DNA of 64,000 bases from NCBI GenBank assembly GCA_013151445.1, contig JAADIG010000137.1, positions 1-64,000 on the forward strand, given 5' to 3'. Origin of the DNA: Actinomycetota bacterium. Its GTDB lineage: Bacteria > Actinomycetota > Acidimicrobiia > Spongiisociales > UBA5794. The notes under the pieces are model-generated. The model made no database searches and was not told the origin of the DNA. It saw nothing but the letters and a program-made list of their open reading frames with translations. Both the position numbers and the translations under genes were made by a program. Shown here in pieces: positions 41,133 through 50,537 of this stretch. Every line of letters begins with the position of its first letter. Positions within the stretch are counted from its first letter, which is position 1.

Positions 41133-42062
41133 ATGAGCAAGGTTACGGTCGTTGGCGCAGGCAAGTACGGTTCAACAACTGTCCAACGGATCGCCGAGGC
41201 GGACATTGTTGACGAGGTCGTGATGATCGACATCGTTGAAGGTTTGCCACAGGGTTTGGCGCTCGATATGAACCAGAGTCGTCCGGTTCAGCGGTATCGC
41301 ACAAAGGTTGTCGGAACCAATGATTATGTGGACACCGCCGGATCCGACGTTGTTGTAATCACGGCTGGTCTTCCCCGAAAGCCCGGCATGAGTCGAATGG
41401 ACCTGCTCCAGGTGAATGCGGGAATCGTCAAGCAGGTCACGGAACAGATCGTCGCAAACTCACCCGATGCCGTCATCGTGGTTGTTACGAATCCGCTCGA
41501 TCAGATGACCACGCTTTGTGCCGACGTATCCGGGTTCCCGAAGAATCGCGTACTCGGTCAAGCCGGCATGTTGGACAGTGCCAGGTTCGCCCACTTTATT
41601 TCCGAATCCGCCGGAGTCGATATTCTCGATGTTGAGGCGGTCACGCTCGGCTCCCACGGCGCCACGATGGTTCCGGTGCCTTCACTGTGCCGGGCCGGTG
41701 GCCGACCGCTCGAGGACGTTCTCGATAGTCACACGATTGATGGGCTTGTTGACCGTACCCGCAACGGTGGAGCCGAAATCGTCGGTCTGCTCAAGACCGG
41801 GTCGGCGTACTACGCCCCTTCTGCGGCCGCGGCAGCGATGGTCAAGGCGATCATCACGGACGCTGGAACCGAGATGCCGGTGTGTGCATGGATGACCGGC
41901 GAGTACGACATATCGGATGTCTATCTTGGGGTTATCGCCAAGATCGGCGCTGGTGGTGTGCGCGAGGTCGTGCAAAAGGACCTCACCGACACCGAACTCG
42001 CCGGGCTGCGGGAAGCCGCGGCTGCCGTGAAGGAAAAGGTCGCGGACCTCAACGCCCTCTAG
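41133..42062 (+). CDS. mdh: Malate dehydrogenase
   Basis: KVTVVGAGKYGSTTVQRIAEADIVDEVVMIDIVEGLPQGLALDMNQSRP...NPLDQMT...LGSHGATMVPVPS. Confidence 0.95.
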   Translation: MSKVTVVGAGKYGSTTVQRIAEADIVDEVVMIDIVEGLPQGLALDMNQSRPVQRYRTKVVGTNDYVDTAGSDVVVITAGLPRKPGMSRMDLLQVNAGIVKQVTEQIVANSPDAVIVVVTNPLDQMTTLCADVSGFPKNRVLGQAGMLDSARFAHFISESAGVDILDVEAVTLGSHGATMVPVPSLCRAGGRPLEDVLDSHTIDGLVDRTRNGGAEIVGLLKTGSAYYAPSAAAAAMVKAIITDAGTEMPVCAWMTGEYDISDVYLGVIAKIGAGGVREVVQKDLTDTELAGLREAAAAVKEKVADLNAL

Positions 42063-42163
42063 GGCGTTGCCAACATTGCCGGATCTGCCCGTCGGGTCCG
42101 TCGCTGAGTTGTGGGAGTGAGCCGAGGATTCGGTTTGCGGTCCGTCGCCGGCACCCGTTGTCG

Positions 42164-43078
42164 TTAGCCGCGGTTCATCGCGGCTTCGAGCTCCCGCTTG
42201 GACTTTTCTGCTGCCTCACGCTGCTTGCGAATTCGACGGTCATTCACGATGACGTCGCGACGTTTCGCCCACATCGAGATTGCACCAAGGAGGACGAGCG
42301 CCGAACCAGCGACCGCAAACAGCCACCCGCTGGTGACCTGCGTGTCCTTGTACTGTGCGGCGAGAGTGGTGAGTTCAACCTGCTCGCTCAGCAGGTTCGA
42401 GCGCAATGCTCCGGCCGAGAACGCCAGCGCGCTGAACGCACCGAGTGATCCAAGTATCAGCGTCCGGTTGGCGGCTAGCTCGATGGGGTCCTTCACCACT
42501 GAGGCGATGACGATCGCCCCTCCGATGACGGCCGTCATGGCGGCAGCGGAAAGCTGCAGGTCAGCGGCAACGAGTGCGAAGTACACACCGCCGATACTGG
42601 CGATGACGACCACACGATTTTTCCAGACGTCTGCTGTCGAGCGTTCCGACTGATCCTCATTCATGAAGCCCGTGTACCGTGCAACGAGGCGCGTGATGGC
42701 GCGTCCGATGAGAATGGCTATAAGGGCGGCGCCGATTCCCCCGAGACCCTTGGTGCGTGAGGGATCTCCGACGGCGGCTGCGATGACGACTGCCAGGACA
42801 ACAATCCCGACCGAAATCATTGGTCCCCACTTGGAGTCCTCGGACCCTTTCCACATCACAGCAACTGACGAGACAAGAAGGAGGGCTCCGATGGCGACAA
42901 AAATGACAGCGTGGTTGGACTCTGTTCCGCGCATCGCCCACGGTTCAACGAGGAAACCGTAGGCAGGCTTCATCCGGGCAAACTCCCAGAAAATAGATTG
43001 GATCACGAACAGCGATCCAATTATCGGTAGGGCCTCGAACAGTCTCTTTTTCACGGTTGCTACCTCCAGCGCCCGCAT
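42164..43078 (-). CDS. Conserved membrane protein of unknown function
   Basis: Multiple hydrophobic helices (SLFVIQSIFWEFARMKPAYGFLVEPWAM...; VVLAVVIAAAVG; ALIAILIGRAIT). Confidence 0.6.
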   Translation of the reverse strand: MRALEVATVKKRLFEALPIIGSLFVIQSIFWEFARMKPAYGFLVEPWAMRGTESNHAVIFVAIGALLLVSSVAVMWKGSEDSKWGPMISVGIVVLAVVIAAAVGDPSRTKGLGGIGAALIAILIGRAITRLVARYTGFMNEDQSERSTADVWKNRVVVIASIGGVYFALVAADLQLSAAAMTAVIGGAIVIASVVKDPIELAANRTLILGSLGAFSALAFSAGALRSNLLSEQVELTTLAAQYKDTQVTSGWLFAVAGSALVLLGAISMWAKRRDVIVNDRRIRKQREAAEKSKRELEAAMNRG

Positions 43079-43186
43079 TGTAGTGCTCTGCCTCGCGAGT
43101 TCGTACTGAACGGGTACCGGTGGCATCACTGGGTGCGGGCATTGCCGCATATACGTTTTTGATGAACACCACCGGCAGCGTTAGGG

Positions 43187-43200
43187 TTACACGCGTGTAA
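43187..43200. promoter_or_regulatory. Perfect 14-bp palindrome upstream of hup
   Basis: TTACACGCGTGTAA. Confidence 0.6.
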
Positions 43201-43240
43201 TTCGCCTCGACAATTTTCCACAGAAAAGGAACGAGACTTC

Positions 43241-43516
43241 ATGAACAAGAGTGAGCTCATTGACAACGTCGTCAACGCAACGGGAGAGTCCAAGGCTGCC
43301 GTTGGTGCGGTGCTCGATGCAACGCTCGGTGCAATCACCGGTGCGGTCAAGAATGGTGACAAGGTCCAGCTGACAGGTTTCGGAACGTTTGAACGCCGTC
43401 ACCGTAAGGCGCGTGTCGGGCGCAATCCGCAGACCGGAGCCGAGGTACAGATCAAGGCAGCGAACGTGCCGGCGTTCAAGGCTGGCAAGGCATTCAAGGA
43501 CACGGTCAACTCGTAA
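43241..43516 (+). CDS. hup: HU-family DNA-binding protein
   Basis: MNKSELIDNVVNATGESKAAVGAVLDATLGAITGAVKNGDKVQLTGFGTFERRHRKARVGRNPQTG. Confidence 0.97.
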   Translation: MNKSELIDNVVNATGESKAAVGAVLDATLGAITGAVKNGDKVQLTGFGTFERRHRKARVGRNPQTGAEVQIKAANVPAFKAGKAFKDTVNS

Positions 43517-43530
43517 CCGATTCGCCCACT

Positions 43531-43597
43531 CCCCGTTCTTGTGACGTTTCGCTTGAATAGTCCTATTCAAGCGTCACAAGAACGGGGGTTTTTCTTG
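43531..43597 (+). terminator. Long intrinsic terminator of hup
   Basis: CCCCGTTCTTGTGACG...CTTGAATAG-tc-CTATTCAAG-CGTCACAAGAACGGGG then GTTTTTC; 25 paired bases with a 5-nt bulge. Confidence 0.88.
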
Positions 43598-43599
43598 TT

Positions 43600-43995
43600 C
43601 TAGGCGGCGTACTCGACGTCCATCGTCTTGAGAGCGTTTGCGAACTCCACAAAAACATTCTGATGCATGATCAGTTTGGAAGGGTTCCCGCCGATCTTGA
43701 TCTTTCCCGTCATGAACGCCATCTGCGTATTGAGCTCGCCGCGTGAGATGCTGGTTGCGGTCTCGTAGGCACTCGTGATGGAGGCATCAAAGTCGGGAAG
43801 TGTCGTGAGACTCATCTCGGCATTTCCGTCGGCAATGGTCAACGCATAGTTGATCGTATCGCCGTCCGGTACGTCGGTGACGATGAACTGGACATCGAGT
43901 GTGAGACCGGAAATAGCGGTCTTGAACGCGTCGCTGTTATTGAGTTGCGCGGTCGCTTGTGTCATGAATTCGTCACTGAGGAATTGAACGGCCAC
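43600..43995 (-). CDS. SCP2 sterol-binding domain protein
   Basis: VQFIVTDVPDGDTINYALTIADGNAEMSLTTLPDFDASITSAYETATSISRGELNTQMAFMTGKIKIGGNPSKLI. Confidence 0.8.
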   Translation of the reverse strand: MAVQFLSDEFMTQATAQLNNSDAFKTAISGLTLDVQFIVTDVPDGDTINYALTIADGNAEMSLTTLPDFDASITSAYETATSISRGELNTQMAFMTGKIKIGGNPSKLIMHQNVFVEFANALKTMDVEYAA

Positions 43996-44106
43996 GCCGT
44001 CTCCTTTGCTGAGTAGGTCGATTCAACAAGGTTAGTCGACCGTCGGCGCAAAATTTGAGTCCCCGATCAAAAAGAACCTTGCCGCGGTCCTTCATCGAAG
44101 TGCGAA

Positions 44107-44868
44107 CTACCGTTGACCAGCGAGACGGCCCTGTTGGAACTTCGACCTGATGTAGTCCCGGTTCATCAATGCAATAAAGTCGATGCTGATGCTCTTGGGG
44201 CAGGCGGTTTCGCATTCACCATGGTTGCTACATGCACCGAACCACTTCTCCATCTCGTCGACCATGTCCGCCACCCGCGAGAACCGCTCGGCCTGACCCT
44301 GTGGGAGCAGGTTCAGGTGGGAAACCTTTGCCGAAGTGAACAGCTGGGCCGCAGAGTTGGGGCACGCCGCTACGCAGGCGCCACAGCCGATGCAGGCAGC
44401 CGCGTCCATCGCTGCTTCCGCCGCTAGTTTTGGCACGGGTATCAGGTTTGCGTCCGGTGCCGATCCGGTCGACACCGTGATATACCCGCCCGCTTCGATG
44501 ATCCGGTCGAATGCCGACCGATCGACCGTTAGGTCTCTGACGACCGGGAACCCCTCGGCGCGCCACGGCTCGATACGAATCGTGTCACCGTCTTTGAACT
44601 TGCGCATGTGGAGTTGGCAGGTCGCGGTACCGAGCTGGGGACCGTGCGCCTGACCGTTGATCATCATGCCGCACATGCCGCAGATGCCCTCACGGCAGTC
44701 GTGGTCGAAGGCTATTGGCTCTTCGTTGTTGGTGTTGAGGTTCTCGTTGACAATGTCGAGCATTTCAAGGAAGGAGGCATGATCGGGGATGTCGTTCGCT
44801 TCATACCGAACGAACTCACCTTCGGCATCGGGACCGACCTGGCGCCACACGCTGAGGATGACATCCAT
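44107..44868 (-). CDS. sdhB: Succinate dehydrogenase/fumarate reductase iron-sulfur subunit
   Basis: [47 protein letters not shown]. Confidence 0.96.
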   Translation of the reverse strand: MDVILSVWRQVGPDAEGEFVRYEANDIPDHASFLEMLDIVNENLNTNNEEPIAFDHDCREGICGMCGMMINGQAHGPQLGTATCQLHMRKFKDGDTIRIEPWRAEGFPVVRDLTVDRSAFDRIIEAGGYITVSTGSAPDANLIPVPKLAAEAAMDAAACIGCGACVAACPNSAAQLFTSAKVSHLNLLPQGQAERFSRVADMVDEMEKWFGACSNHGECETACPKSISIDFIALMNRDYIRSKFQQGRLAGQR

Positions 44869-46787
44869 TACTTGTAGCTCCTTGTCGCGAGTTTGACGTT
44901 TTCAAAGACGAGCTGTTCCTTGTGTTTCGTCTGCGGCTGGTTGGGTCCGTTCCACGCCCAGGCCGAGACGTGGGTGAAGTCCTCGTCGTTGCGCCGGGCC
45001 TCACCTTCCTCGGTCTGGTGCTCAACCCGGAAATGACCGCCGCATGACTCCTCGCGGTCGAGGGCGTCCCGACACATGAGTTCGGCGAGTTCGAAGAAGT
45101 CGGCAACCCGTCCGACCCTTTCAAGGGATTGGTTAAAGGACTCGTTGGTGCCGAGCACCTTTACATCGGTTTCGAACTCTTCCCGTAGATGTGGGATCTC
45201 GCGAATGGCTTTCTCGAGTCCCTCACGTGACCGTTCCATTCCGCATTCCGCGAGCATGATCTTGCCAAGTTCGCGGTGGAACCAGTCAGCGGACCGTGTG
45301 CCCTTGGTCGCCAAGAACTTGGCTGTTCGATCCTGCACCTGCGTGATGGCCTGGCGGAATACATCGTGGTCGGTCGGAACCGGATCGACGTTGAGGAAGT
45401 CGGCGAGGTAGTCGCCAATGGTGTAGGGGAGCACGAAGTATCCGTCTGCAAGACCCTGCATCAGCGCCGAAGCACCAAGACGGTTCGCACCATGGTCCGA
45501 GAAGTTTGCTTCTCCGATCGCGTACAACCCGGGGATCGAGGTCATGAGGTTGTAATCCACCCACGCTCCACCCATGGTGTAGTGCGGTGCCGGGTAGATG
45601 CGCATGGGTGTCTCGTACGGATTGTCGTCGGTGATGCGCTCGTACATCTCGAACAGGTTGCCGTACCGTTCGCGGATCGTGTCTTCACCGAGACGTGCGA
45701 TCGCATGTTTGAAGTCGAGGTAGACACCGTTGTTGAGGGGACCGACACCGTGGCCCGAATCCACCTGAGTTTTTGCGTTGCGCGACGCCACGTCACGAGG
45801 TACGAGGTTGCCAAATGCCGGATAGATCCGTTCCAGGTAGTAATCCCGCTCGCTTTCGAGGATGTCCCCGGCCGGACGGTTATCCCCGACGGTCTTGGGT
45901 ACCCAGATCCGGCCGTCGTTGCGTAGCGACTCCGACATCAATGTGAGCTTCGATTGCGACTCGTCGGACTGGGGAATACACGTTGGGTGGATCTGTGTGT
46001 AACAGGGGTTTGCGAAATGGGCACCCTTGCGGTGGGCACGCCAGATGGCCGTCGTGTTGCAGGCCATGGCGTTGGTCGAGAGGAAGAAGACATTCGAGTA
46101 ACCACCGGTTGCGAGAACGACCGCATGGGCAGAGTGAGCGGTGACCTCTCCGGTGATGAGATCACGCACAACAACGCCGGCGGCTTGTCCTTCGTGGGTA
46201 ACGACCTCGAGAAGTTCCGACCGGTTGATCATTTCAACCGATCCCTTTGCGATTTCCTTCGCCAACGCCTGGTACGCACCGAGCAGCAGCTGTTGTCCGG
46301 TCTGTCCACGTGCGTAGAACGTTCGAGAAACCTGGGCGCCACCAAAGGAGCGGTTGTCGAGAAGACCGCCATATTCACGTGCGAAGGGCACGCCCTGGGC
46401 CGTCGCCTGGTCGATGATGTGGTTCGAAACCTCTGCGAGGCGGTATACGTTTGCCTCGCGAGAGCGGTAGTCGCCTCCCTTGACGGTGTCGTAGAACAGC
46501 CGGTACACGCTGTCCCCGTCGTTGTGGTAGTTCTTTGCCGCGTTGATGCCGCCCTGGGCTGCAATCGAGTGGGCTCGCCGCGGTGAATCGTGGTAGGTGA
46601 TGACCTTGACGTTGTAGCCGAGCTCGCCAAGTGTTGCCGCGGCCGACGCTCCTGCCAGTCCGGATCCGATGACGATGATCGAGTATTTGCGTTTATTGGC
46701 GGGGTTGACCAGGCGAATGGAGAACTTGTGGTTGTTCCACTTGTCCTCGATGGATCCGGCGGGAACCTTGCTGTCGAGTGTTGTCAT
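44868..46787 (-). CDS. sdhA: Succinate dehydrogenase flavoprotein subunit
   Basis: [51 protein letters not shown]; 639 aa. Confidence 0.97.
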   Translation of the reverse strand: MTTLDSKVPAGSIEDKWNNHKFSIRLVNPANKRKYSIIVIGSGLAGASAAATLGELGYNVKVITYHDSPRRAHSIAAQGGINAAKNYHNDGDSVYRLFYDTVKGGDYRSREANVYRLAEVSNHIIDQATAQGVPFAREYGGLLDNRSFGGAQVSRTFYARGQTGQQLLLGAYQALAKEIAKGSVEMINRSELLEVVTHEGQAAGVVVRDLITGEVTAHSAHAVVLATGGYSNVFFLSTNAMACNTTAIWRAHRKGAHFANPCYTQIHPTCIPQSDESQSKLTLMSESLRNDGRIWVPKTVGDNRPAGDILESERDYYLERIYPAFGNLVPRDVASRNAKTQVDSGHGVGPLNNGVYLDFKHAIARLGEDTIRERYGNLFEMYERITDDNPYETPMRIYPAPHYTMGGAWVDYNLMTSIPGLYAIGEANFSDHGANRLGASALMQGLADGYFVLPYTIGDYLADFLNVDPVPTDHDVFRQAITQVQDRTAKFLATKGTRSADWFHRELGKIMLAECGMERSREGLEKAIREIPHLREEFETDVKVLGTNESFNQSLERVGRVADFFELAELMCRDALDREESCGGHFRVEHQTEEGEARRNDEDFTHVSAWAWNGPNQPQTKHKEQLVFENVKLATRSYK

Positions 46788-46796
46788 GAGAGACCC

Positions 46797-47534
46797 CTAC
46801 AACTTCAGAATGCCGAACTGAACGGCAAGTGGAATGCTGATATTTCCGAGAACAATGAAGGCGGTGAGGCCGTAGGCGAGTTTGTTGCGCCATTTGTTGA
46901 ACTTTGCATTGTTGATACCAATGCTCTGGAACAGGCTCCAGGCTCCGTGGCGAACGTGTGCGCCGAGTGCCAGGATCGCAACGATGTACAGGATTGCCAC
47001 CGGAACCCGTTCGAAGGTTGCAACGATGTTTGCGTACACGTCACCGTAGACAAAGTCCGGGTTGGCTGGACCCCAGGTCAGATCTGACAAGTGGAACAGG
47101 ATGAAGAGAAACACTGTGATCCCGGTATACGCCATGAATCGGCTTGCGTAGGTGGCGGCGAGATATGTCGTGCGGGTTTGATATCCGACCGAGCCACGGG
47201 CCTTTCTGTTTCTCCACCAGAGCGAGAGGGCTGCATGCACATGGATGGAGTAGGCCAGGAGCAGGCCGATCCTCATGAGCCAGAGTATCGATTGACGCGG
47301 CACGAGTTCACCGCCGAGGTCACGGAGGGCCTCGGCGTAGAGGTCAACGTTCTCGGGGCCGAGAAAGACTTTCAAGTTACCGAGTAGGTGGGCCACCAGA
47401 TACCCGAGGAGCAGAATGCCGCTCAGAGCCATGGCCCACTTCTTGCCGACGTCCGAGCTGTAGAACTCGATGATGAATGGTCGTTTGCGCCGTGCCTTTA
47501 CGCTGTCGCGCTTGTCGACCTCTGTATGTGCCAC
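46797..47534 (-). CDS. sdhC: Succinate dehydrogenase cytochrome b subunit (single-anchor type)
   Basis: SSDVGKKWAMALSGILLLGYLVAHLLGNLKVFLG...AALSLWWRN...FILFHLSDLTWG. Confidence 0.9.
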   Translation of the reverse strand: MAHTEVDKRDSVKARRKRPFIIEFYSSDVGKKWAMALSGILLLGYLVAHLLGNLKVFLGPENVDLYAEALRDLGGELVPRQSILWLMRIGLLLAYSIHVHAALSLWWRNRKARGSVGYQTRTTYLAATYASRFMAYTGITVFLFILFHLSDLTWGPANPDFVYGDVYANIVATFERVPVAILYIVAILALGAHVRHGAWSLFQSIGINNAKFNKWRNKLAYGLTAFIVLGNISIPLAVQFGILKL

Positions 47535-47748
47535 GTGCCTCTCCTTGGGTGTAACGCCCTCATTATGACCGGCTTGTGCCAACGCTGCGAGATCAGGATC
47601 TTGCTGACATAGCGGCGCCGCCCGATGGTAGTGCGTCGCAAGCAATTCTGGTTCATTCCCACTCAGATTCGCGCGGAGTGTGGTCACCCCGCGCTCGCGT
47701 TCGCGAGCATTCGCAGTGGTTCCCCTTGTATATCAACGGTTTCTCTAG

Positions 47749-47777
47749 TTGACATTCGCGCGGAGAGTTGTCAGAAT
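47749..47777 (+). promoter_or_regulatory. whiB promoter
   Basis: TTGACA - 17 bp - CAGAAT. Confidence 0.6.
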
Positions 47778-47820
47778 TACCAACGGGTAATTACGTTATC
47801 GTAATTCCACTTATGTAATT
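47775..47820. promoter_or_regulatory. Phased AATT-core operator array upstream of whiB
   Basis: AATT at 47775, 47789, 47803 and 47817 (exact 14-bp period); overlapping palindromes AATTACC-aacg-GGTAATT and AATTACG-ttat-CGTAATT. Confidence 0.7.
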
Positions 47821-47835
47821 TAGAGATATAGGGGA

Positions 47836-48123
47836 GTGTGTGTGTTCACCCAGTTGATCGAGGCCTTGAAGGGAGCCGACTACGGTTGGCAGGACCTCGC
47901 AAACTGCCGAGGCGCAAATCCGGATCTGTTTTTTCCGGAACGCGGCGCATCGACACGGACGGCCAAGTCCATTTGCCGTGAGTGTTCGGTGAGACCCGAG
48001 TGTCTTGAGTTTGCCATCACGAGTTCAGAAAAGTTCGGTATTTGGGGAGCACTCTCCGAGCGCGAACGGCGCAAGATCCGCAAGGAACGTACCGCCGCGG
48101 CTGCTGCTCGTAAGGTCGGGTAG
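47836..48123 (+). CDS. WhiB-family Fe-S transcription factor
   Basis: ANCRGANPDLFFPERGASTRTAKSICRECSVRPECLEFAI...FGIWGALSERERRKI. Confidence 0.95.
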   Translation: MCVFTQLIEALKGADYGWQDLANCRGANPDLFFPERGASTRTAKSICRECSVRPECLEFAITSSEKFGIWGALSERERRKIRKERTAAAAARKVG

Positions 48124-48170
48124 CTCTCCACCGGGAGGATTAGTCGGATCACATATATCGAGGTAGGTAC

Positions 48171-49085
48171 ATGGGTTGGGTCGTAGGTCTCGTTGTTGGT
48201 ATTGCCATCGTGGCGGTGTTTGTGTGGGTGCGGCGCATCTCGGTGGCGGCAGGACCGAGCGAGGCATCTCGCGAGGTTCCCGTTTCCGGACTGACCCTCG
48301 ACGTTCTCGAGTTCATCCCATCACTTGAACAGATAACGGTTGTTTTCGATGCTCCGCTCCCCGATGGCGATATCGGCGATGTGCTGCGTGATCTGTTGTT
48401 CGACGAGGCGCTACGAGTCGTCCGCCAGAAACGCCAGAGTGGTCTCCCTATCGACGGTATTGCAACGATCCGTGTGATCGGCATGCGCAACGGTGAACGT
48501 GTTGAGGTTGGTGTTCTCGAAGTAGAAGAACCGGGTGAGCTGCCGGAGCCGCCCGCGGTGCCGTTGCCACACATGCGAGCCACGGGGGACCCGTTCCGCG
48601 GCATGACGCAGGAGGAGTTGGATCTGGCTCCGAAGCTCAGGGACCGTTCCGGCGAGGACGGCATCGAACCGGTTGGTGAGATGTTGCGGTTCTCGGAACG
48701 AGTCGATGCCGGCCTGCGACTACGAGGTGTTGATCCATCCTCGGCTTCGCTTGCGGCGTTGACGACCACCTTGTTCGAACTCGCCGGTTACACCATCGAC
48801 ATACTGTCGCAGGACTCCTTCGTGGCGGCCCGCGACGGCGTCAAGACCTATGTTGCGATTGTGCCCCACGGCAGCGATGAACATCCCGAACTTCAGCCAT
48901 CGGAGATGACCTCGTTCGTTATCGACTTTCAGCAGTCCCGTGCGAATCGGGGGATTTTGGTCACCGACAAGTTCGGACCGTTCGACATCTATGCGATGGA
49001 AAAGCGGGTTCCCGATGTGCGGTTTGTGCCGCACGAGCGACTCCAAGCCTTCGTGGATTCGTTCGCACTCGATTGGGACAACTAA
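48171..49085 (+). CDS. Membrane-anchored protein of unknown function, possible restriction-like C-terminal domain
   Basis: N-terminal TM helix; C-terminal FELAGYTIDILSQDSFVAARDGVKTYVAIVPHG...FVIDFQQSRANRGILVTDKFGPFDIYAMEKRVPDVRFVPHERLQAFVDSFA. Confidence 0.6.
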   Translation: MGWVVGLVVGIAIVAVFVWVRRISVAAGPSEASREVPVSGLTLDVLEFIPSLEQITVVFDAPLPDGDIGDVLRDLLFDEALRVVRQKRQSGLPIDGIATIRVIGMRNGERVEVGVLEVEEPGELPEPPAVPLPHMRATGDPFRGMTQEELDLAPKLRDRSGEDGIEPVGEMLRFSERVDAGLRLRGVDPSSASLAALTTTLFELAGYTIDILSQDSFVAARDGVKTYVAIVPHGSDEHPELQPSEMTSFVIDFQQSRANRGILVTDKFGPFDIYAMEKRVPDVRFVPHERLQAFVDSFALDWDN

Positions 49086-49136
49086 CGAAGGTCGCAATCC
49101 GGGTAGAATCACCTTGTCCATCAAGGAGACCAACCA

Positions 49137-49307
49137 ATGTTCAGCAATCTCGGTGGTGGCGACTTTATCTGGATCCTTCTCATTGTCGTGGTCCTGTTCG
49201 GAGCCGCCAAGTTACCCAAGCTCGCCCGTTCGCTCGGTGCGTCTGCTTCCGAGTTCCGCAAGGGCCTCGAAGACGGTGCCGAGCAGGAACCTCCAGACAA
49301 GGAATAA
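49137..49307 (+). CDS. tatA: Twin-arginine translocase subunit TatA (56 aa, absent from ORF track)
   Basis: MFSNLGGGDFIWILLIVVVLFGAAKLPKLARSLGASASEFRKGLEDGAEQEPPDKE; AAGGAG RBS upstream. Confidence 0.92.
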   Translation: MFSNLGGGDFIWILLIVVVLFGAAKLPKLARSLGASASEFRKGLEDGAEQEPPDKE

Positions 49308-49410
49308 CCACTCGACACGCGGCGATCGTTGTTCGTCGCGCAATATTCCCGTCCGCCCGGGAACCGATCCCAAAACACCGGCGTTAGCTAGGTGGAGAAT
49401 CGGGGAAGAC

Positions 49411-49920
49411 ATGGCAGAAGAACTCGTACCCGACTGGGAAGACGTGGCTCGTCGTTATGGGCGGAAAATCTACAACTATGCGTACCGGCTTACCGGTAAT
49501 CCTGACGACTCTGCCGACCTCGTCCAGGAGGTCCTGCTCAGGGTCCGCAAGGGTCTACAACGCTACACGCCCGGATCCTTCGAGGGATGGCTGTGGCGTA
49601 TCACCCGAAACGCCTTCCTTGACGACGTCCGTCGCCGCAAGCGACGACCCACGGTTCCTCTCGGTGACGACGACCGCGGCATTGGCAATCCCAGCCCGTC
49701 TCCCGATGAGGTGCTCTCCTCCGTCCGGCTTTCCGAGGATGTCCAAGCAGCGCTGCTCAAGCTCCCGATGGACTTCCGGGAATGTGTCGTGCTTTGCGAC
49801 GTTGTGGGACTTACCTATGACGAAATATCCGACGCCGTCGACATACCGGTGGGGACTGTCCGCAGCCGTATCCACCGCGGCCGCAAGATGCTCAGGGACA
49901 CGTTGACATGGCCTCTGTAA
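49411..49920 (+). CDS. ECF sigma factor (SigE/RpoE-like)
   Basis: YGRKIYNYAYRLTGNPDDSADLVQEVLLRVRKGLQRYTPGSFEGWLWRITRNAFLDDVRRRKRR...VGLTYDEISDAVDIPVGTVRSRIHRGRKML. Confidence 0.95.
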   Translation: MAEELVPDWEDVARRYGRKIYNYAYRLTGNPDDSADLVQEVLLRVRKGLQRYTPGSFEGWLWRITRNAFLDDVRRRKRRPTVPLGDDDRGIGNPSPSPDEVLSSVRLSEDVQAALLKLPMDFRECVVLCDVVGLTYDEISDAVDIPVGTVRSRIHRGRKMLRDTLTWPL

Positions 49921-50537
49921 TACACGCGTGTGCGGTCGGGGAGTTGCTTTCGGCCTACCTCGACGGCGAACTCACGCGTGACGAGTTACATGTTGTGGTG
50001 GAACATCTCGACTCGTGTTTGGAGTGCATTGCGGAGTTCCACGAACTGCGCGATGCGCGCACCATGTTGCGCACACTGCCACGTCTTGAGGTCCCCGATC
50101 GTGCGCTCCCGGATATCCACTACGGTGCCGAACTTTCGGCGTACCTCGACGGCGAACTCCCGACTGGGGAGCAGCCAGTGGTTTTTGCACACATGGCGCT
50201 CTGTGAGAAATGCCGCAACGAGCTCTATGAGTTAGATGCGGCCCGCACGGCTGTCCGTGCGCTGCCACGCCTCGATGCGCTGCCCGACGGATCCGCCCAC
50301 GGCCGCGATGGTGATGCCAACGTAATCCCATTGCGACGCGGACGACGCTCCTGGTTAGCAGCGAGTGTTGCCGCGGCGGTCCTGGTTCTTTTCGTCTCCC
50401 TCACGAGCAGCGACCCGCAGGGCCCCGTTCTCGACCTTGAAGTGTTCAGCAACCAGCATGTCGCAAGGGAGTCGGTTCAGTCACCGGCGTCGCTGTTTAG
50501 CGCCGAGCTGACCGCCGTCGACGTGAGCAATCCGTGA
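49908..50537 (+). CDS. Anti-sigma factor with two tandem zinc-finger (ZAS-like) modules and a TM helix
   Basis: LLSAYLDGELTRDELHVVVEHLDSCLEC and ELSAYLDGELPTGEQPVVFAHMALCEKC; TM SWLAASVAAAVLVLFVSL. Confidence 0.85.
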   Translation: MASVIHACAVGELLSAYLDGELTRDELHVVVEHLDSCLECIAEFHELRDARTMLRTLPRLEVPDRALPDIHYGAELSAYLDGELPTGEQPVVFAHMALCEKCRNELYELDAARTAVRALPRLDALPDGSAHGRDGDANVIPLRRGRRSWLAASVAAAVLVLFVSLTSSDPQGPVLDLEVFSNQHVARESVQSPASLFSAELTAVDVSNP

